Shown here in pieces: positions 17,158 through 26,613 of a stretch of 64,000 nucleotides of DNA; position 1 is the stretch's first letter; each line of letters begins with the position of its first letter. The stretch covers positions 4,998,499 through 5,062,498 of the forward strand of contig NZ_CP024081.1 of the NCBI RefSeq assembly GCF_003033885.1. The letters are read 5' to 3'. Under the pieces are notes generated by a model. The model was not told where the DNA came from. It did no database searches and saw only the letters and a program-made list of their open reading frames with translations. Position numbers and translations under genes: made by a program. Source of the DNA: Pseudomonas rhizophila (GTDB lineage Bacteria; Pseudomonadota; Gammaproteobacteria; Pseudomonadales; Pseudomonadaceae).

Positions 17158-17481
17158 ATGAAGTTTCTTTGTACCGGCGCCGAATTGCCCGACAACAGCA
17201 GTCGCGGTTTCGACCTCGATGGGCGCAAGCTGCTGGCGGTGCGTCGCGCCGGCCAGGTGTATGTCTATCTCAACCGCTGCCCGCACCGCGGCGTACCGCT
17301 GGAATGGCGGCCCAATGAGTTTCTCGACCCCAGCGCCAGCCTGATCCAGTGCGCCACCCACGGCGCACTGTTTCTGATTGAAAGCGGTGAATGCGTCGCC
17401 GGCCCTTGCGCCGGGCAGTCCCTGGCTGCGTTAGAGAGCCGGGAGGACGAGCAAGGCATCTGGGTCGAGCAGCACCGGTAA
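17158..17481 (+). CDS. Small Rieske [2Fe-2S] protein
   Basis: This 107-residue single-domain Rieske ferredoxin carries both cluster-binding motifs, CPHRG (~41-45, one Cys, one His) and CATHG (~62-66). No signal peptide or membrane helix is seen, so it is probably a soluble electron carrier; partner unknown. It follows a REPIN and a GAGACCCAC-type weak ribosome-binding site. Its last 51 bp overlap the 3' end of sfsA on the opposite strand. Confidence 0.87.
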   Translation: MKFLCTGAELPDNSSRGFDLDGRKLLAVRRAGQVYVYLNRCPHRGVPLEWRPNEFLDPSASLIQCATHGALFLIESGECVAGPCAGQSLAALESREDEQGIWVEQHR

Positions 17482-18171
17482 CGGCCGATCCACCCACATT
17501 TGCTCGGGCGTCAGCGTCACCCCGTAGGCCAGCACTTCCACGCCCGCGGCCACAGCGTCGCGCAACGCCGCCGCGTACAGCGGGTCGATTTCCTGTGCCG
17601 GGCGCACGGCGTCGATCCCGCTCAGGTTGACACAATACAACTGCACCGCCCGCACGCCGTCCCGGGCCAGGTGAGCGAGTTCGCGCAGATGCCTGGCTCC
17701 CCGCTGGGTCACCGCATCGGGAAACGCCGCCACGGTCGTGCCGTCAAAACCCAACGTGACACTTTTGACTTCGACCCAGGCAGAGCCTTCGTCGTAGTCC
17801 AGTCGGAAATCGATACGACTGTTTTCCTGACCGTAAGCCACTTCACGCTTGAGCCCGGTAAAACCGTTCAGCTCGCTGATGACCCCGGCACGCAGGGCCT
17901 CTTCGATTAGCGGGTTGGCTCGCGCGGTATTGATGCAGGCCAACCGCCCCTGGGGGGTTTCGCCTATTTCCCAGGTGCCGGGCAATTTGCGCTTGGGGTC
18001 GCTGGAACGACTGAACCAGACTCGCGCACCTTCGGCCATGCAATTGAGCATCGAACCGGTGTTGGGGCAATGAATCGTCAGCAGTTCGCCATGAACGGTC
18101 TCGATATCGGCAAGAAAACGCTTATAACGTCGAATCAGCCGGCCTTCTTCCAGCGCAGGTGAAAAAAGCAT
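17431..18171 (-). CDS. sfsA: SfsA family DNA-binding/nuclease protein
   Basis: This 246-residue protein shows the family features '[28 protein letters not shown]', '[13 protein letters not shown]' and 'WVEVKSVTL' (a nuclease-like D-ExK arrangement). SfsA was first named sugar fermentation stimulation protein and is now thought to be a nuclease. The ATG at 18171 overlaps the stop of the aminotransferase gene by one base (TGATG). The C-terminus extends into the convergent Rieske gene and is probably slightly longer than in relatives. Confidence 0.9.
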   Translation of the reverse strand: MLFSPALEEGRLIRRYKRFLADIETVHGELLTIHCPNTGSMLNCMAEGARVWFSRSSDPKRKLPGTWEIGETPQGRLACINTARANPLIEEALRAGVISELNGFTGLKREVAYGQENSRIDFRLDYDEGSAWVEVKSVTLGFDGTTVAAFPDAVTQRGARHLRELAHLARDGVRAVQLYCVNLSGIDAVRPAQEIDPLYAAALRDAVAAGVEVLAYGVTLTPEQMWVDRPLPVLLDPDALLVLPAL

Positions 18172-19343
18172 CAGCCTTGCCAACTCCGCAGTCCGCGCTC
18201 GATTCGCTCCACCGCTTCCTGGAGCCGCGGCAAGCTCTGGGTGTAGGCGAAACGCACATGGTGCCCAGCCTGATGGCGACCGAAATCCAGCCCCGGCGTG
18301 AACGCCACATGCTCGGTCTCCAGAAAGTGCTGGCAGAACGCAAAAGCATCGCCGCCGAATGCACTAATGTCGGCATACAGGTAAAACGCCCCTTCCGGCT
18401 CCACTGCGATGCCGAACCCCAGATCACGCAAGGCCGGTAGCAGAAAGTCGCGCCGCAGCGCGAACTCGGCCCGGCGCTGCTCGAATATCTCGATTGTCGC
18501 CGGTTCGAAACAGGCCAACGCCGCGTACTGGGCCATGCTCGGCGCACTGATGTAAAGGTTCTGCGCCAGCTTCTCCAGCTCACCAACAGCCGCCGAAGGG
18601 GCCACCAGCCAGCCCAGTCGCCAGCCGGTCATGCCGAAATACTTGGAAAAGCTATTAAGGACGAAAGCTTCGTTGTCGACTTCCAGCACGCTCGCGGCAT
18701 CGGTGCCATAAGTCAGGCCGTGATAGATCTCATCCACCACCAAGTGACCGTTGTGGCCCTTGATTGCCTTGGACAGGCCGGCCAGTTCGTCCCGGCTGAG
18801 AATCGTCCCGGTCGGGTTGGCCGGCGACGCGACCAGCGCACCCACGCTGTTCGAGTCCCAATAGCGGTTCACCAGGTCCGGGGTCAGCTGGTAGCGCACG
18901 TCCGGGCCTACCGGCACCAATTGAGCCGTACCTTCCACCAGCCGCAGAAAGTGGCGATTGCAGGGGTAACCGGGGTCCGCCAACAGCCAGTGCTTGCCCG
19001 GGTCCACCAGCAACGCGCTGGTCAGCAGCAACGCGCCGGATCCGCCCGGCGTGACCAGGATGCGCCGTGGGTCTATGTCCACACCGTAGCGCTGCCCATA
19101 GAAACCGGCGATGGCTTCGCGCAGCTCGGGGATGCCACGGGCCGCCGTGTAACGGGTCTTTCCCGCCGCCAGCGCGGCCTGGCCGGCCTGGATGATCGGC
19201 TCAGCCGTGGTGAAGTCCGGCTCGCCGATCTCCAGGTGGATGACATCGTGCCCGGCGGCCTGCAGCTCATTGGCACGGGCCAGGAGCGCCATCACATGGA
19301 AAGGTTCGATGGCGCGGCTACGCGCACTGTAGGGCTGAGCCAT
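18171..19343 (-). CDS. PLP-dependent class I aminotransferase
   Basis: This 390-residue fold-type I aminotransferase has the PLP lysine in '[16 protein letters not shown]', cofactor-binding 'SPANPTGT' and 'VVDEIYHGL', and arginine 'HVRFAYTQS' for the substrate carboxylate. It resembles aspartate/alanine-type aminotransferases, but the amino donor cannot be told from sequence. I choose the ATG at 19343 because AAGGAAGG precedes it; the frame is open back to 20264, across dksA, and is not credible there. It is translationally coupled to sfsA. Confidence 0.9.
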   Translation of the reverse strand: MAQPYSARSRAIEPFHVMALLARANELQAAGHDVIHLEIGEPDFTTAEPIIQAGQAALAAGKTRYTAARGIPELREAIAGFYGQRYGVDIDPRRILVTPGGSGALLLTSALLVDPGKHWLLADPGYPCNRHFLRLVEGTAQLVPVGPDVRYQLTPDLVNRYWDSNSVGALVASPANPTGTILSRDELAGLSKAIKGHNGHLVVDEIYHGLTYGTDAASVLEVDNEAFVLNSFSKYFGMTGWRLGWLVAPSAAVGELEKLAQNLYISAPSMAQYAALACFEPATIEIFEQRRAEFALRRDFLLPALRDLGFGIAVEPEGAFYLYADISAFGGDAFAFCQHFLETEHVAFTPGLDFGRHQAGHHVRFAYTQSLPRLQEAVERIERGLRSWQG

Positions 19344-19685
19344 TAGCCTTCCTTCTGGTAAAAAAGAACCGATTCTACCTAACTCTCCGGCCAACCCAGA
19401 AACAACTGCGCAAGCGAGCACGAACTCAGGGCCCGGCCGCTTGCAGCAAATGTCTCCAGCGATCGGCTCAGGCTTGACTAGAATCAAGCATTGAGCAGGT
19501 TTGTCACTCCACCGGACTGAACTTGACCACGCTTTGCAAGCCCCGGCCACCGCAGGCTCGACAACCGGGAGTAGCGCGGCCCGATTTGATCTGGTAAGTT
19601 CGCCCGCTTGCAGCCGCAGGGCCGGCAGGTGTCGGTGATGGAGCAATCCTGCGTAGTGGATTACAAGAGTAGAGGCGGTCCATTC
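19344..19685. other. Intergenic region between the aminotransferase and dksA
   Basis: This 342-bp gap separates divergent genes. On the minus strand a TAGAAT -10-like hexamer (19372-19377) lies about 30 bp before the aminotransferase start, but I see no clear -35. The dksA side must hold its promoter; no consensus pair stands out. No hairpin or repeat is obvious. Confidence 0.4.
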
Positions 19686-20129
19686 ATGCCCACCCAAGCA
19701 AAGCAGAATCAAAATCAGTCGCTCAGCGGGTTTGAGCCGTACGTGCCGCAAGCTGGCGAAGAGTACATGGGCGCCCCCATGCGCGCGCACTTCACCAAGA
19801 TCCTGAACAAGTGGAAACAGGACTTGATGCAGGAAGTCGACCGCACTGTGGATCACATGAAAGACGAAGCGGCGAACTTCCCTGACCCGGCCGACCGTGC
19901 CAGCCAGGAAGAAGAATTCAGCCTCGAACTGCGCGCCCGCGACCGTGAGCGCAAGCTCATCAAGAAAATCGACAAGACGTTGCAACTGATCGAAGACGAA
20001 GAATACGGTTGGTGCGAGTCCTGCGGCGTCGAGATCGGCGTCAAGCGGCTGGAAGCACGTCCGACCGCCGACATGTGTGTCGACTGCAAGACCCTGGCGG
20101 AAATCAAGGAAAAACAGGTCGGCAAGTAA
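19686..20129 (+). CDS. dksA: RNA polymerase-binding transcription factor DksA
   Basis: This 147-residue protein has a long coiled coil with the acidic tip ('NFPDPADRASQEEEF'). A four-cysteine zinc finger follows, with Cys pairs in 'CESCGVEIG' and 'CVDC'. DksA enters the RNA polymerase secondary channel and, with ppGpp, represses stable-RNA promoters such as those at 1-330 and 52351-52378. I start at ATG 19686, the conserved N-terminus MPTQAKQNQNQSLSGFEPY. A strong terminator follows, then gluQ. Confidence 0.97.
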   Translation: MPTQAKQNQNQSLSGFEPYVPQAGEEYMGAPMRAHFTKILNKWKQDLMQEVDRTVDHMKDEAANFPDPADRASQEEEFSLELRARDRERKLIKKIDKTLQLIEDEEYGWCESCGVEIGVKRLEARPTADMCVDCKTLAEIKEKQVGK

Positions 20130-20149
20130 ATTGCCTGGGCTGTCATCGA

Positions 20150-20179
20150 AAAACGGAGCGTTCACACGCTCCGTTTTTT
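20150..20179 (+). terminator. dksA terminator
   Basis: AAAACGGAGCG, a 6-nt loop (TTCACA) and CGCTCCGTTTT form an 11-bp stem ending in a run of six T. It lies 20 bp after the dksA stop and ahead of a REPIN. Confidence 0.93.
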
Positions 20180-20211
20180 GTTTCTGATACTTCCCGCACA
20201 CCCGGTTCCCT

Positions 20212-20300
20212 TGTGGGAGCGAGCCTGCTCGCGATAGCGGTGGGTCAGCCACATCAATGCCCACTGATAAGACGCTATCGCGAGCAGGCTCGCTCCCACA
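20212..20300. repeat. REPIN: two inverted REP hairpins
   Basis: This is the same REP doublet as at 17036: GTGGGAGCGAGCCTGCTCGCGATAGCG and its inverted partner about 40 bp later. It lies between the dksA terminator and gluQ. Confidence 0.92.
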
Positions 20301-20362
20301 GAGGGGTGGCTTCGTCAGCAGGATATGTATTCCAACAGCCCGGACCCAGTAACATTCGCTTT

Positions 20363-21253
20363 ATGACCGCCACTACCCCCTACATCGGCCGCTTCGCCCC
20401 CACACCCAGCGGCCACCTGCACTTTGGCTCCCTGGTCGCCGCGCTGGCGTCCTATCTGGATGCCCGGGCCGCGGGCGGGCGCTGGTTGCTGCGCATGGAG
20501 GACCTTGACCCACCACGGGAAGAGCCTGGCGCGCAAGCGGCAATCTTGAAGGCACTGCAAAGCTACGGGTTTGAATGGGACGGCGAGATGGTCCGTCAGA
20601 GTGAGCGCCATGAGGCCTACGACCAGGTCATCAATCGCCTGCTCAGCCAGGGTCTGGCCTATGCCTGCACCTGCTCGCGCAAACAACTGGAGCCGTATCA
20701 GGGCATTTATCCGGGCCTGTGCCGCAACGCCGGTCACGACACCAAAGACGCGGCCATCCGCCTGCGCGTTCCTGAGCTGGCATATCACTTCAACGACCGA
20801 GTACAAGGCCCGTTCCGCCAGCACCTGGGCCGTGAGGTCGGCGATTTCGTGATTCGCCGTCGCGACGGGCTCTATGCTTATCAACTGGCAGTGGTGCTGG
20901 ACGACGCCTGGCAGGGGGTCACCGATATCGTGCGCGGTGCCGACCTGCTGGACTCCACGCCACGTCAGCTGTACCTGCAAGAGCTGCTTGGCTTGCCACA
21001 ACCGCGCTACCTGCATGTGCCGCTGATCACCCAGCCGGACGGGCATAAACTCGGCAAGTCCTACCGCTCGCCACCGCTGGCGGCCGATCAGGCCACGCCA
21101 TTGTTGTTGCGGGCACTGCGCGCGCTGGGCCAACAGCCAGGCCCCGAACGGGTCGACGCCAGCCCCCGGGACCTGCTGGACTGGGGCATTCGCCATTGGG
21201 ATGCGGGGAAGATACCGCGCACTTTGACCCTGCCAGAGGCGCAAATACGTTGA
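20363..21253 (+). CDS. gluQ: Glutamyl-Q tRNA(Asp) synthetase
   Basis: This 296-residue truncated glutamyl-tRNA synthetase paralogue lacks the anticodon-binding domain. It charges Glu onto queuosine-34 of tRNA-Asp. It has the HIGH-like 'FAPTPSGHLHFGSL', the zinc site 'ACTCSRKQLEPYQGIYPGLCR' and a KMSKS-like 'GHKLGKS'. I start at ATG 20363 (MTATTPYIGRFAPTPSG); the frame is open upstream into dksA. Location after dksA is conserved in gammaproteobacteria. Confidence 0.95.
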   Translation: MTATTPYIGRFAPTPSGHLHFGSLVAALASYLDARAAGGRWLLRMEDLDPPREEPGAQAAILKALQSYGFEWDGEMVRQSERHEAYDQVINRLLSQGLAYACTCSRKQLEPYQGIYPGLCRNAGHDTKDAAIRLRVPELAYHFNDRVQGPFRQHLGREVGDFVIRRRDGLYAYQLAVVLDDAWQGVTDIVRGADLLDSTPRQLYLQELLGLPQPRYLHVPLITQPDGHKLGKSYRSPPLAADQATPLLLRALRALGQQPGPERVDASPRDLLDWGIRHWDAGKIPRTLTLPEAQIR

Positions 21254-21330
21254 CGGCGCTTGCAGCTTGGCCCCCATCCGTTACCATCGCCGCACGTTTT
21301 CGGGCACGCGTTTAAAAAAGAGAGGCCGGG

Positions 21331-21507
21331 ATGTACATCTATCGCTTGGTCCTGCTCCTGGTAGTGGGGATTTATCTGTTCTCCCCGGCCATCATGGATT
21401 GGTGGATCGACGCCACGGGTGCCTGGTATCGGCCCTATCTGCTTTGGCTGATCCTGATCGTCGTGACCTTCATCCTGCAGAGCCAAAAAGATGCCGATGA
21501 GCTTTAG
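21331..21507 (+). CDS. cbrX: CbrX-like 58-residue membrane protein, coupled to cbrA
   Basis: This short ORF runs from ATG 21331 to TAG 21507 and encodes 58 residues with two hydrophobic segments ('LVLLLVVGIYLFSPAIM', 'YLLWLILIVVTFIL'). AGAGAGGCCGGG precedes the ATG. Its end overlaps the start of cbrA by 17 bp, and cbrA has no good ribosome-binding site of its own, so cbrA translation probably depends on translation of this ORF. A small gene in this position, cbrX, is described in P. putida. The role of the peptide beyond coupling is not established. Confidence 0.85.
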   Translation: MYIYRLVLLLVVGIYLFSPAIMDWWIDATGAWYRPYLLWLILIVVTFILQSQKDADEL

Positions 21508-24445
21508 CCTGACCCAGATGATCCTGATCAGCGCAGCCTACCTGGCAGTGCTGTTCGGCGTCGCCTGGATCAGCGAACGGGGCATGATCCCCCGGGCGAT
21601 CATCCGCCACCCGCTGACCTACACCCTGTCGCTGGGCGTCTATGCCAGCGCGTGGGCGTTCTATGGCACGGTCGGGCTGGCCTATCAGTACGGCTACGGT
21701 TTTCTGTCCAGCTACCTGGGTGTATCGGGGGCATTCCTGCTGGCACCGGTGCTGCTCTACCCGATCCTGAAAATCACCCGCACCTACCAGCTATCATCCC
21801 TGGCCGACCTGTTCGCCTTTCGCTTTCGCAGCACCTGGGCCGGCGCGCTGACCACGATTTTCATGCTGGTGGGCGTATTGCCGTTGCTGGCCCTGCAGAT
21901 CCAGGCGGTGGCCGACTCCATCAGCATCCTCACCCGCGAACCGGTGCAGCACCGGGTCGCACTGAGTTTCTGCGCGCTGATCATTCTCTTCACGATTTTC
22001 TTCGGTTCCCGCCACATCGCCACCCGGGAGAAACACGAAGGCCTGGTGTTCGCCATCGCCTTCGAATCGGTGATCAAACTGATCGCCATCGGCGGCGTCG
22101 GCCTCTATGCCCTGTACGGCGTATTCGATGGCCCGCAACAACTGGAGCTGTGGCTGCTGCAGAACCAGACCGCCCTCGCCGCCCTGCACACACCTCTGCA
22201 GGAAGGCCCGTGGCGCACGCTGTTGCTGGTGTTCTTCGCGTCAGCGATCGTCATGCCGCACATGTACCACATGACCTTTACCGAAAACCTCAACCCGCGC
22301 TCGCTGGTGAGCGCGAGCTGGGGCCTGCCGCTGTTCCTGCTGCTGATGAGCCTGGCGGTGCCGCTGATCCTGTGGGCCGGACTGAAGTTGGGAGCCAGCA
22401 CCAATCCTGAGTATTTCACCCTCGGTATCGGCATCGCCGCCAACAGCAAGGCCCTGGCGTTGCTGGCCTACATCGGTGGCCTGTCGGCGGCCAGTGGCCT
22501 GATCATCGTTACCACGCTGGCGCTGTCGGGCATGGCCCTCAACCATCTGGTGCTGCCGCTCTACCAGCCGCCGGCCGAGGGCAATATCTACCGCTGGCTG
22601 AAATGGACCCGCCGCGCACTGATCGTCGCCATCATCATGGCCGGCTACGGCTTTTACCTGATGCTGGGCGACGGACAGGACCTGGCCAACCTCGGCATTG
22701 TCGCGTTCGTCGCCACCCTGCAGTTCCTGCCCGGCGTACTGTCGGTGCTGTATTGGCCAACAGCCAACCGCCGTGGTTTTATCGCCGGTCTGCTCGCGGG
22801 GATCCTGGTGTGGCTGGTCGCCATGCTGTTGCCACTGCTGGGCAACATGCAGGGCTTCTATATCCCGTTGCTGAACATGATCTACGTGCTCGACGACACC
22901 AGTTGGCACATGGCGGCCATCGCCTCGCTGGCGGCGAACGTGCTGATGTTCACCCTGATTTCACTGTTCACCAACGCCAGCAGCGAAGAGGCCAGCGCCG
23001 CCGAAGCCTGCGCGGTGGACAACGTTCGCCGCCCTCAGCGCCGGGAACTGCACGCCGCCTCACCCCAGGAGTTCGCCACGCAACTGGCCAAGCCCCTGGG
23101 CGCCAAGGCCGCGCAAAAAGAAGTCGAACAGGCCCTGCGCGACCTCTACCTGCCCTTCGATGAACGCCGTCCATATGCCCTGCGTCGCCTGCGGGACCGG
23201 ATCGAAGCCAATCTGTCCGGCCTGATGGGCCCCAGCGTGGCCCAGGACATGGTCGAGACGTTCCTGCCCTACAAGGCCGGCGGCGAGAACTATGTCACTG
23301 AAGACATCCACTTCATCGAGAGCCGCCTGGAAGACTACCACTCGCGCCTCACCGGCCTGGCCGCCGAACTGGACGCCTTGCGCCGTTATCACCGCCAGAC
23401 CTTGCAGGAACTGCCGATGGGCGTGTGCTCCCTGGCCAAGGACCAGGAAATCCTGATGTGGAACAAGGCCATGGAGGAACTGACTGGAATCGCCGCCCAG
23501 CGCGTGGTCGGTTCACGCCTGAGTACCCTGAGTGAGCCGTGGAAAGGCCTGCTGCAAGGCTTCATCGACCTGCCGGATGAGCATTTGCACAAGCAGCACC
23601 TGGCCCTCGACGGCCAGACTCGCTGGTTGAACCTGCACAAGGCGGCGATCGACGAGCCGCTGGCGCCGGGTAACAGTGGCCTGGTATTGCTGGTGGAAGA
23701 CCTCACCGATACTCAGATGCTCGAAGACAAGCTGGTCCACTCCGAACGGTTGGCAAGCATCGGTCGGCTGGCCGCCGGGGTGGCCCACGAAATCGGCAAC
23801 CCGATCACCGGCATCGCCTGCCTGGCGCAAAACCTGCGCGAAGAGCGCGAGGACGACGGCGAACTGACGGAAATCAGCGGCCAGATCCTCGAACAGACCA
23901 AGCGTGTGTCGCGTATCGTCCAGTCACTGATGAGCTTCGCCCATGCCGGCGGCCACCAGCACAACGACGAGCCCGTCTGTCTGGCCGAAGTGGCCCAGGA
24001 CGCCATTGGTCTGCTGGCCCTGAACCGGCGCAATTTCGAGGTGCAATTCTTCAACCTGTGCGACCCGGATCACTGGGTCGACGGCGATCCCCAGCGGCTC
24101 GCCCAGGTACTGATCAACCTGCTCTCTAACGCCCGCGACGCCTCACCTGCGGGCAGCGCGGTGCGGGTCAAGAGCGAAGCCAGCGAACACACGATCGACC
24201 TGATCGTCGAAGACGAAGGCAGCGGTATCCCCCAGAACATCATGGACCGATTGTTCGAACCTTTCTTCACCACCAAGGACCCGGGCGAAGGCACCGGTCT
24301 GGGCCTTGCACTGGTCTATTCCATCGTTGAAGAGCATTATGGACAAATCACCATCGACAGCCCGGCCGATGTACAAAGCCAACGCGGCACCCGTATACGG
24401 GTGACCTTGCCGCGTCATGTCGAAGCGACGTCCGCTGTGAACTGA
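21491..24445 (+). CDS. cbrA: Sensor histidine kinase CbrA
   Basis: This 984-residue kinase pairs with CbrB to sense carbon/nitrogen balance. The N-terminal half (~1-490) is a sodium/solute-symporter (SLC5) domain with about thirteen membrane helices. It is followed by a STAC-type linker, a PAS domain (~630-745), HisKA with phospho-acceptor His766 ('[12 protein letters not shown]') and an ATPase domain ('NLLSNARDA', 'DEGSGIP', '[14 protein letters not shown]'). ATG 21491 or 21497 may be the true start. The SLC5 part can transport histidine in P. putida; sensing by flux is inference for this strain. Confidence 0.96.
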   Translation: MPMSFSLTQMILISAAYLAVLFGVAWISERGMIPRAIIRHPLTYTLSLGVYASAWAFYGTVGLAYQYGYGFLSSYLGVSGAFLLAPVLLYPILKITRTYQLSSLADLFAFRFRSTWAGALTTIFMLVGVLPLLALQIQAVADSISILTREPVQHRVALSFCALIILFTIFFGSRHIATREKHEGLVFAIAFESVIKLIAIGGVGLYALYGVFDGPQQLELWLLQNQTALAALHTPLQEGPWRTLLLVFFASAIVMPHMYHMTFTENLNPRSLVSASWGLPLFLLLMSLAVPLILWAGLKLGASTNPEYFTLGIGIAANSKALALLAYIGGLSAASGLIIVTTLALSGMALNHLVLPLYQPPAEGNIYRWLKWTRRALIVAIIMAGYGFYLMLGDGQDLANLGIVAFVATLQFLPGVLSVLYWPTANRRGFIAGLLAGILVWLVAMLLPLLGNMQGFYIPLLNMIYVLDDTSWHMAAIASLAANVLMFTLISLFTNASSEEASAAEACAVDNVRRPQRRELHAASPQEFATQLAKPLGAKAAQKEVEQALRDLYLPFDERRPYALRRLRDRIEANLSGLMGPSVAQDMVETFLPYKAGGENYVTEDIHFIESRLEDYHSRLTGLAAELDALRRYHRQTLQELPMGVCSLAKDQEILMWNKAMEELTGIAAQRVVGSRLSTLSEPWKGLLQGFIDLPDEHLHKQHLALDGQTRWLNLHKAAIDEPLAPGNSGLVLLVEDLTDTQMLEDKLVHSERLASIGRLAAGVAHEIGNPITGIACLAQNLREEREDDGELTEISGQILEQTKRVSRIVQSLMSFAHAGGHQHNDEPVCLAEVAQDAIGLLALNRRNFEVQFFNLCDPDHWVDGDPQRLAQVLINLLSNARDASPAGSAVRVKSEASEHTIDLIVEDEGSGIPQNIMDRLFEPFFTTKDPGEGTGLGLALVYSIVEEHYGQITIDSPADVQSQRGTRIRVTLPRHVEATSAVN

Positions 24446-24467
24446 GACCGTCGAGAGAATCGAATCA

Positions 24468-25898
24468 ATGCCGCACATTTTGATCGTCGAAGACGAAACA
24501 ATTATCCGCTCCGCCTTGCGCCGCCTGCTGGAACGCAATCAGTACCAGGTCAGCGAAGCCGGTTCAGTGCAGGAAGCACAAGAACGTTTCAGCATTCCAA
24601 CGTTTGACCTGATCGTCAGCGACCTGCGCTTGCCTGGCGCCCCCGGCACCGAACTGATCAAGCTCGGCCAGGGCACGCCGGTGCTGATCATGACCAGTTA
24701 CGCCAGCCTGCGCTCGGCGGTGGACTCCATGAAAATGGGCGCGGTGGACTACATCGCCAAGCCGTTTGACCACGACGAGATGCTCCAGGCCGTGGCCCGC
24801 ATCCTGCGCGACCGACAGACGGCGGCCAGCCATGCGCCGGAACCGGCGAGCAAGGCGACAGCCTCCGCCAAAGGTGGCGCCGGCAACCATAACGGCGAAA
24901 TCGGCATCATCGGCTCCTGCCCGCCCATGCAGGACTTGTACAGCAAGATCCGCAAAGTGGCGCCCACCGACTCCAATGTCCTGGTCCAGGGCGAGTCCGG
25001 CACCGGCAAGGAGCTGGTAGCCCGGGCGCTGCATAACCTGTCCCGACGGGCCAAGGCCCCGATGATTTCGGTGAACTGCGCGGCGATCCCGGAAAGCCTG
25101 ATCGAGTCCGAACTGTTCGGTCACGAAAAGGGTGCGTTCACGGGTGCCAGCGCCGGGCGCGCAGGGCTGGTGGAAGCGGCGGACGGCGGGACGCTGTTCC
25201 TCGATGAAATCGGTGAACTACCCCTTGAAGCCCAGGCACGTTTGCTGCGGGTGCTTCAGGAAGGCGAGATCCGTCGGGTCGGGTCGGTGCAGTCGCAGAA
25301 AGTCGACGTGCGCCTGATCGCGGCCACGCACCGCGATCTCAAGAGCCTGGCGAAGATCGGCCAGTTCCGTGAAGACCTGTATTACCGTTTGCACGTCATC
25401 GCCTTGAAGCTGCCGGCCCTGCGCGAGCGTGGCGCCGACGTCAACGAAATCGCCAATGCTTTCCTTGCCCGCCAGAGCGCGCGGGTCAACCGCACCGATC
25501 TCAAGTTCGCCCCGGATGCCGAACAGGCCATCCGTCACTACGCCTGGCCGGGTAACGTTCGAGAGCTGGAAAACGCGGTAGAGCGAGCAGTGATCCTCTG
25601 CGAGAGCCCGGAAATCTCGGCCGACCTGCTAGGCATCGACATCGAGCTCAGTGACCTGGACGATGACGAGTTCATCGGCCTGGCCCCGCAACAGGGTGGT
25701 GCCAACAACTCCAGTCACGAGCCTACCGAAGACTTGTCCCTGGAAGATTACTTCCAGCATTTCGTCCTCGAACACCAGGACCACATGACTGAGACCGAAC
25801 TGGCGCGCAAGCTGGGGGTTAGCCGCAAATGCCTGTGGGAACGCCGCCAGCGCCTGGGTATCCCACGCCGCAAGACCGGGGTCGCCAGCGAAAGCTGA
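24468..25898 (+). CDS. cbrB: Sigma54-dependent response regulator CbrB
   Basis: This 476-residue NtrC-family activator has a receiver domain with Asp52 ('[10 protein letters not shown]'), an AAA+ domain with Walker A GESGTGKE (175-182) and GAFTGA (222-227), and a C-terminal Fis-type helix-turn-helix ('[19 protein letters not shown]'). When phosphorylated by CbrA it activates sigma54 promoters, above all crcZ immediately downstream. It is 22 bp after cbrA and ends at a strong terminator that also holds CbrB-type half sites. Confidence 0.96.
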   Translation: MPHILIVEDETIIRSALRRLLERNQYQVSEAGSVQEAQERFSIPTFDLIVSDLRLPGAPGTELIKLGQGTPVLIMTSYASLRSAVDSMKMGAVDYIAKPFDHDEMLQAVARILRDRQTAASHAPEPASKATASAKGGAGNHNGEIGIIGSCPPMQDLYSKIRKVAPTDSNVLVQGESGTGKELVARALHNLSRRAKAPMISVNCAAIPESLIESELFGHEKGAFTGASAGRAGLVEAADGGTLFLDEIGELPLEAQARLLRVLQEGEIRRVGSVQSQKVDVRLIAATHRDLKSLAKIGQFREDLYYRLHVIALKLPALRERGADVNEIANAFLARQSARVNRTDLKFAPDAEQAIRHYAWPGNVRELENAVERAVILCESPEISADLLGIDIELSDLDDDEFIGLAPQQGGANNSSHEPTEDLSLEDYFQHFVLEHQDHMTETELARKLGVSRKCLWERRQRLGIPRRKTGVASES

Positions 25899-25932
25899 GG
25901 TGCGCGGGTAACACCGCCCATTGTGAAAAAAC

Positions 25933-25958
25933 TGTTACCTCAGCTTTTTCACGTAACA
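25933..25958. promoter_or_regulatory. Candidate CbrB binding site upstream of crcZ
   Basis: TGTTAC (25933-25938) and GTAACA (25953-25958) form an inverted repeat with a 14-bp spacer, as reported for CbrB targets. Another GTAACA half site lies at 25908-25913. The pair centre is about 112 bp upstream of the sigma54 -24 element, a normal enhancer distance. The sites lie between the cbrB stop and its terminator. Confidence 0.7.
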
Positions 25959-25960
25959 GA

Positions 25961-25997
25961 AGCCGGGGTTTACGGTAACGAAACCCCGGCTTTTTTT
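25961..25997 (+). terminator. cbrB terminator
   Basis: AGCCGGGGTTT pairs with AAACCCCGGCT around a 9-nt loop and runs into seven T. It separates the cbrAB mRNA from crcZ. Confidence 0.93.
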
Positions 25998-26055
25998 CGC
26001 CCCGAAAAAACCAGCAACCCCGCCAGCCCCCCGACTTTGCTAGGGTTCGCAAAAG

Positions 26056-26072
26056 TTGGCACGCACCCTGCT
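26056..26072 (+). promoter_or_regulatory. Sigma54 promoter of crcZ
   Basis: TTGGCACGCACCCTGCT contains GG-N10-GC (GG 26058-26059, GC 26070-26071), a near-perfect -24/-12 element. Transcription should start near 26083. It is activated by CbrB in Pseudomonas. Confidence 0.92.
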
Positions 26073-26082
26073 ATAGCTTTGG

Positions 26083-26450
26083 TACAAGAACAATAACAAA
26101 CCGTGTAAACGACAATAAAAATAAGACGAATCGACTCACGCACAATAAAAACAAGACGGCGAGAGGCGCAGCTAACTGATTCTTTTGGAGAGGCGTTGTA
26201 TTTGGGGCTTGCCCCACAACCAGGCCGAGAACAATAAAACTGTCCCAAGACAGGTGCCTGAACTGGTTGGATCGATTGATCACTGCAACACAGCGACCAA
26301 AGCAATCCGTTTGCTCTTGACTCCCGAATGGGAGTGTCACGCAGGGAAAACCTCGTGGCGCGGGCACTCAACAAAAACAAGAAGCCCGAAATCAATAATA
26401 AAAACAGAGCACGCAACTAATTCTGGGGGAGCTTCGGCTCCCCCTGTGGT
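26083..26450 (+). ncRNA. crcZ: CrcZ, Hfq/Crc-sequestering small RNA
   Basis: This RNA of about 370 nt between cbrB and pcnB carries six A-rich (AAN)n motifs, near 26086-26100, 26112-26125, 26142-26155, 26230-26239, 26370-26383 and 26394-26406. They bind Hfq with Crc and so relieve catabolite repression. Synteny, the sigma54 promoter and the motifs together make the identification firm. The 3' end is probably the tetraloop hairpin GGGGGAGC-TTCG-GCTCCCCC (26425-26444); the following T content is low, so the exact end is uncertain. Confidence 0.93.
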
Positions 26451-26613
26451 TTCCGGCATTCCCCTTCCCTTAAAGCCTACAAGGCTTGTCGCTCAAGCTT
26501 GCAGCTCAAAACTGCTCCGTCCTACACCATCCCTCGACTAAATGCTAGAATCCCCGCCCATCATGCGGTCACTCTTCGTTTTTGGCCGAATATTCCTTCA
26601 AACAGTGCATCCC

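Noticed and set aside
19344..19685. A small RNA between the aminotransferase and dksA
   Set aside because: No promoter pair and no terminator hairpin inside the gap could be found.
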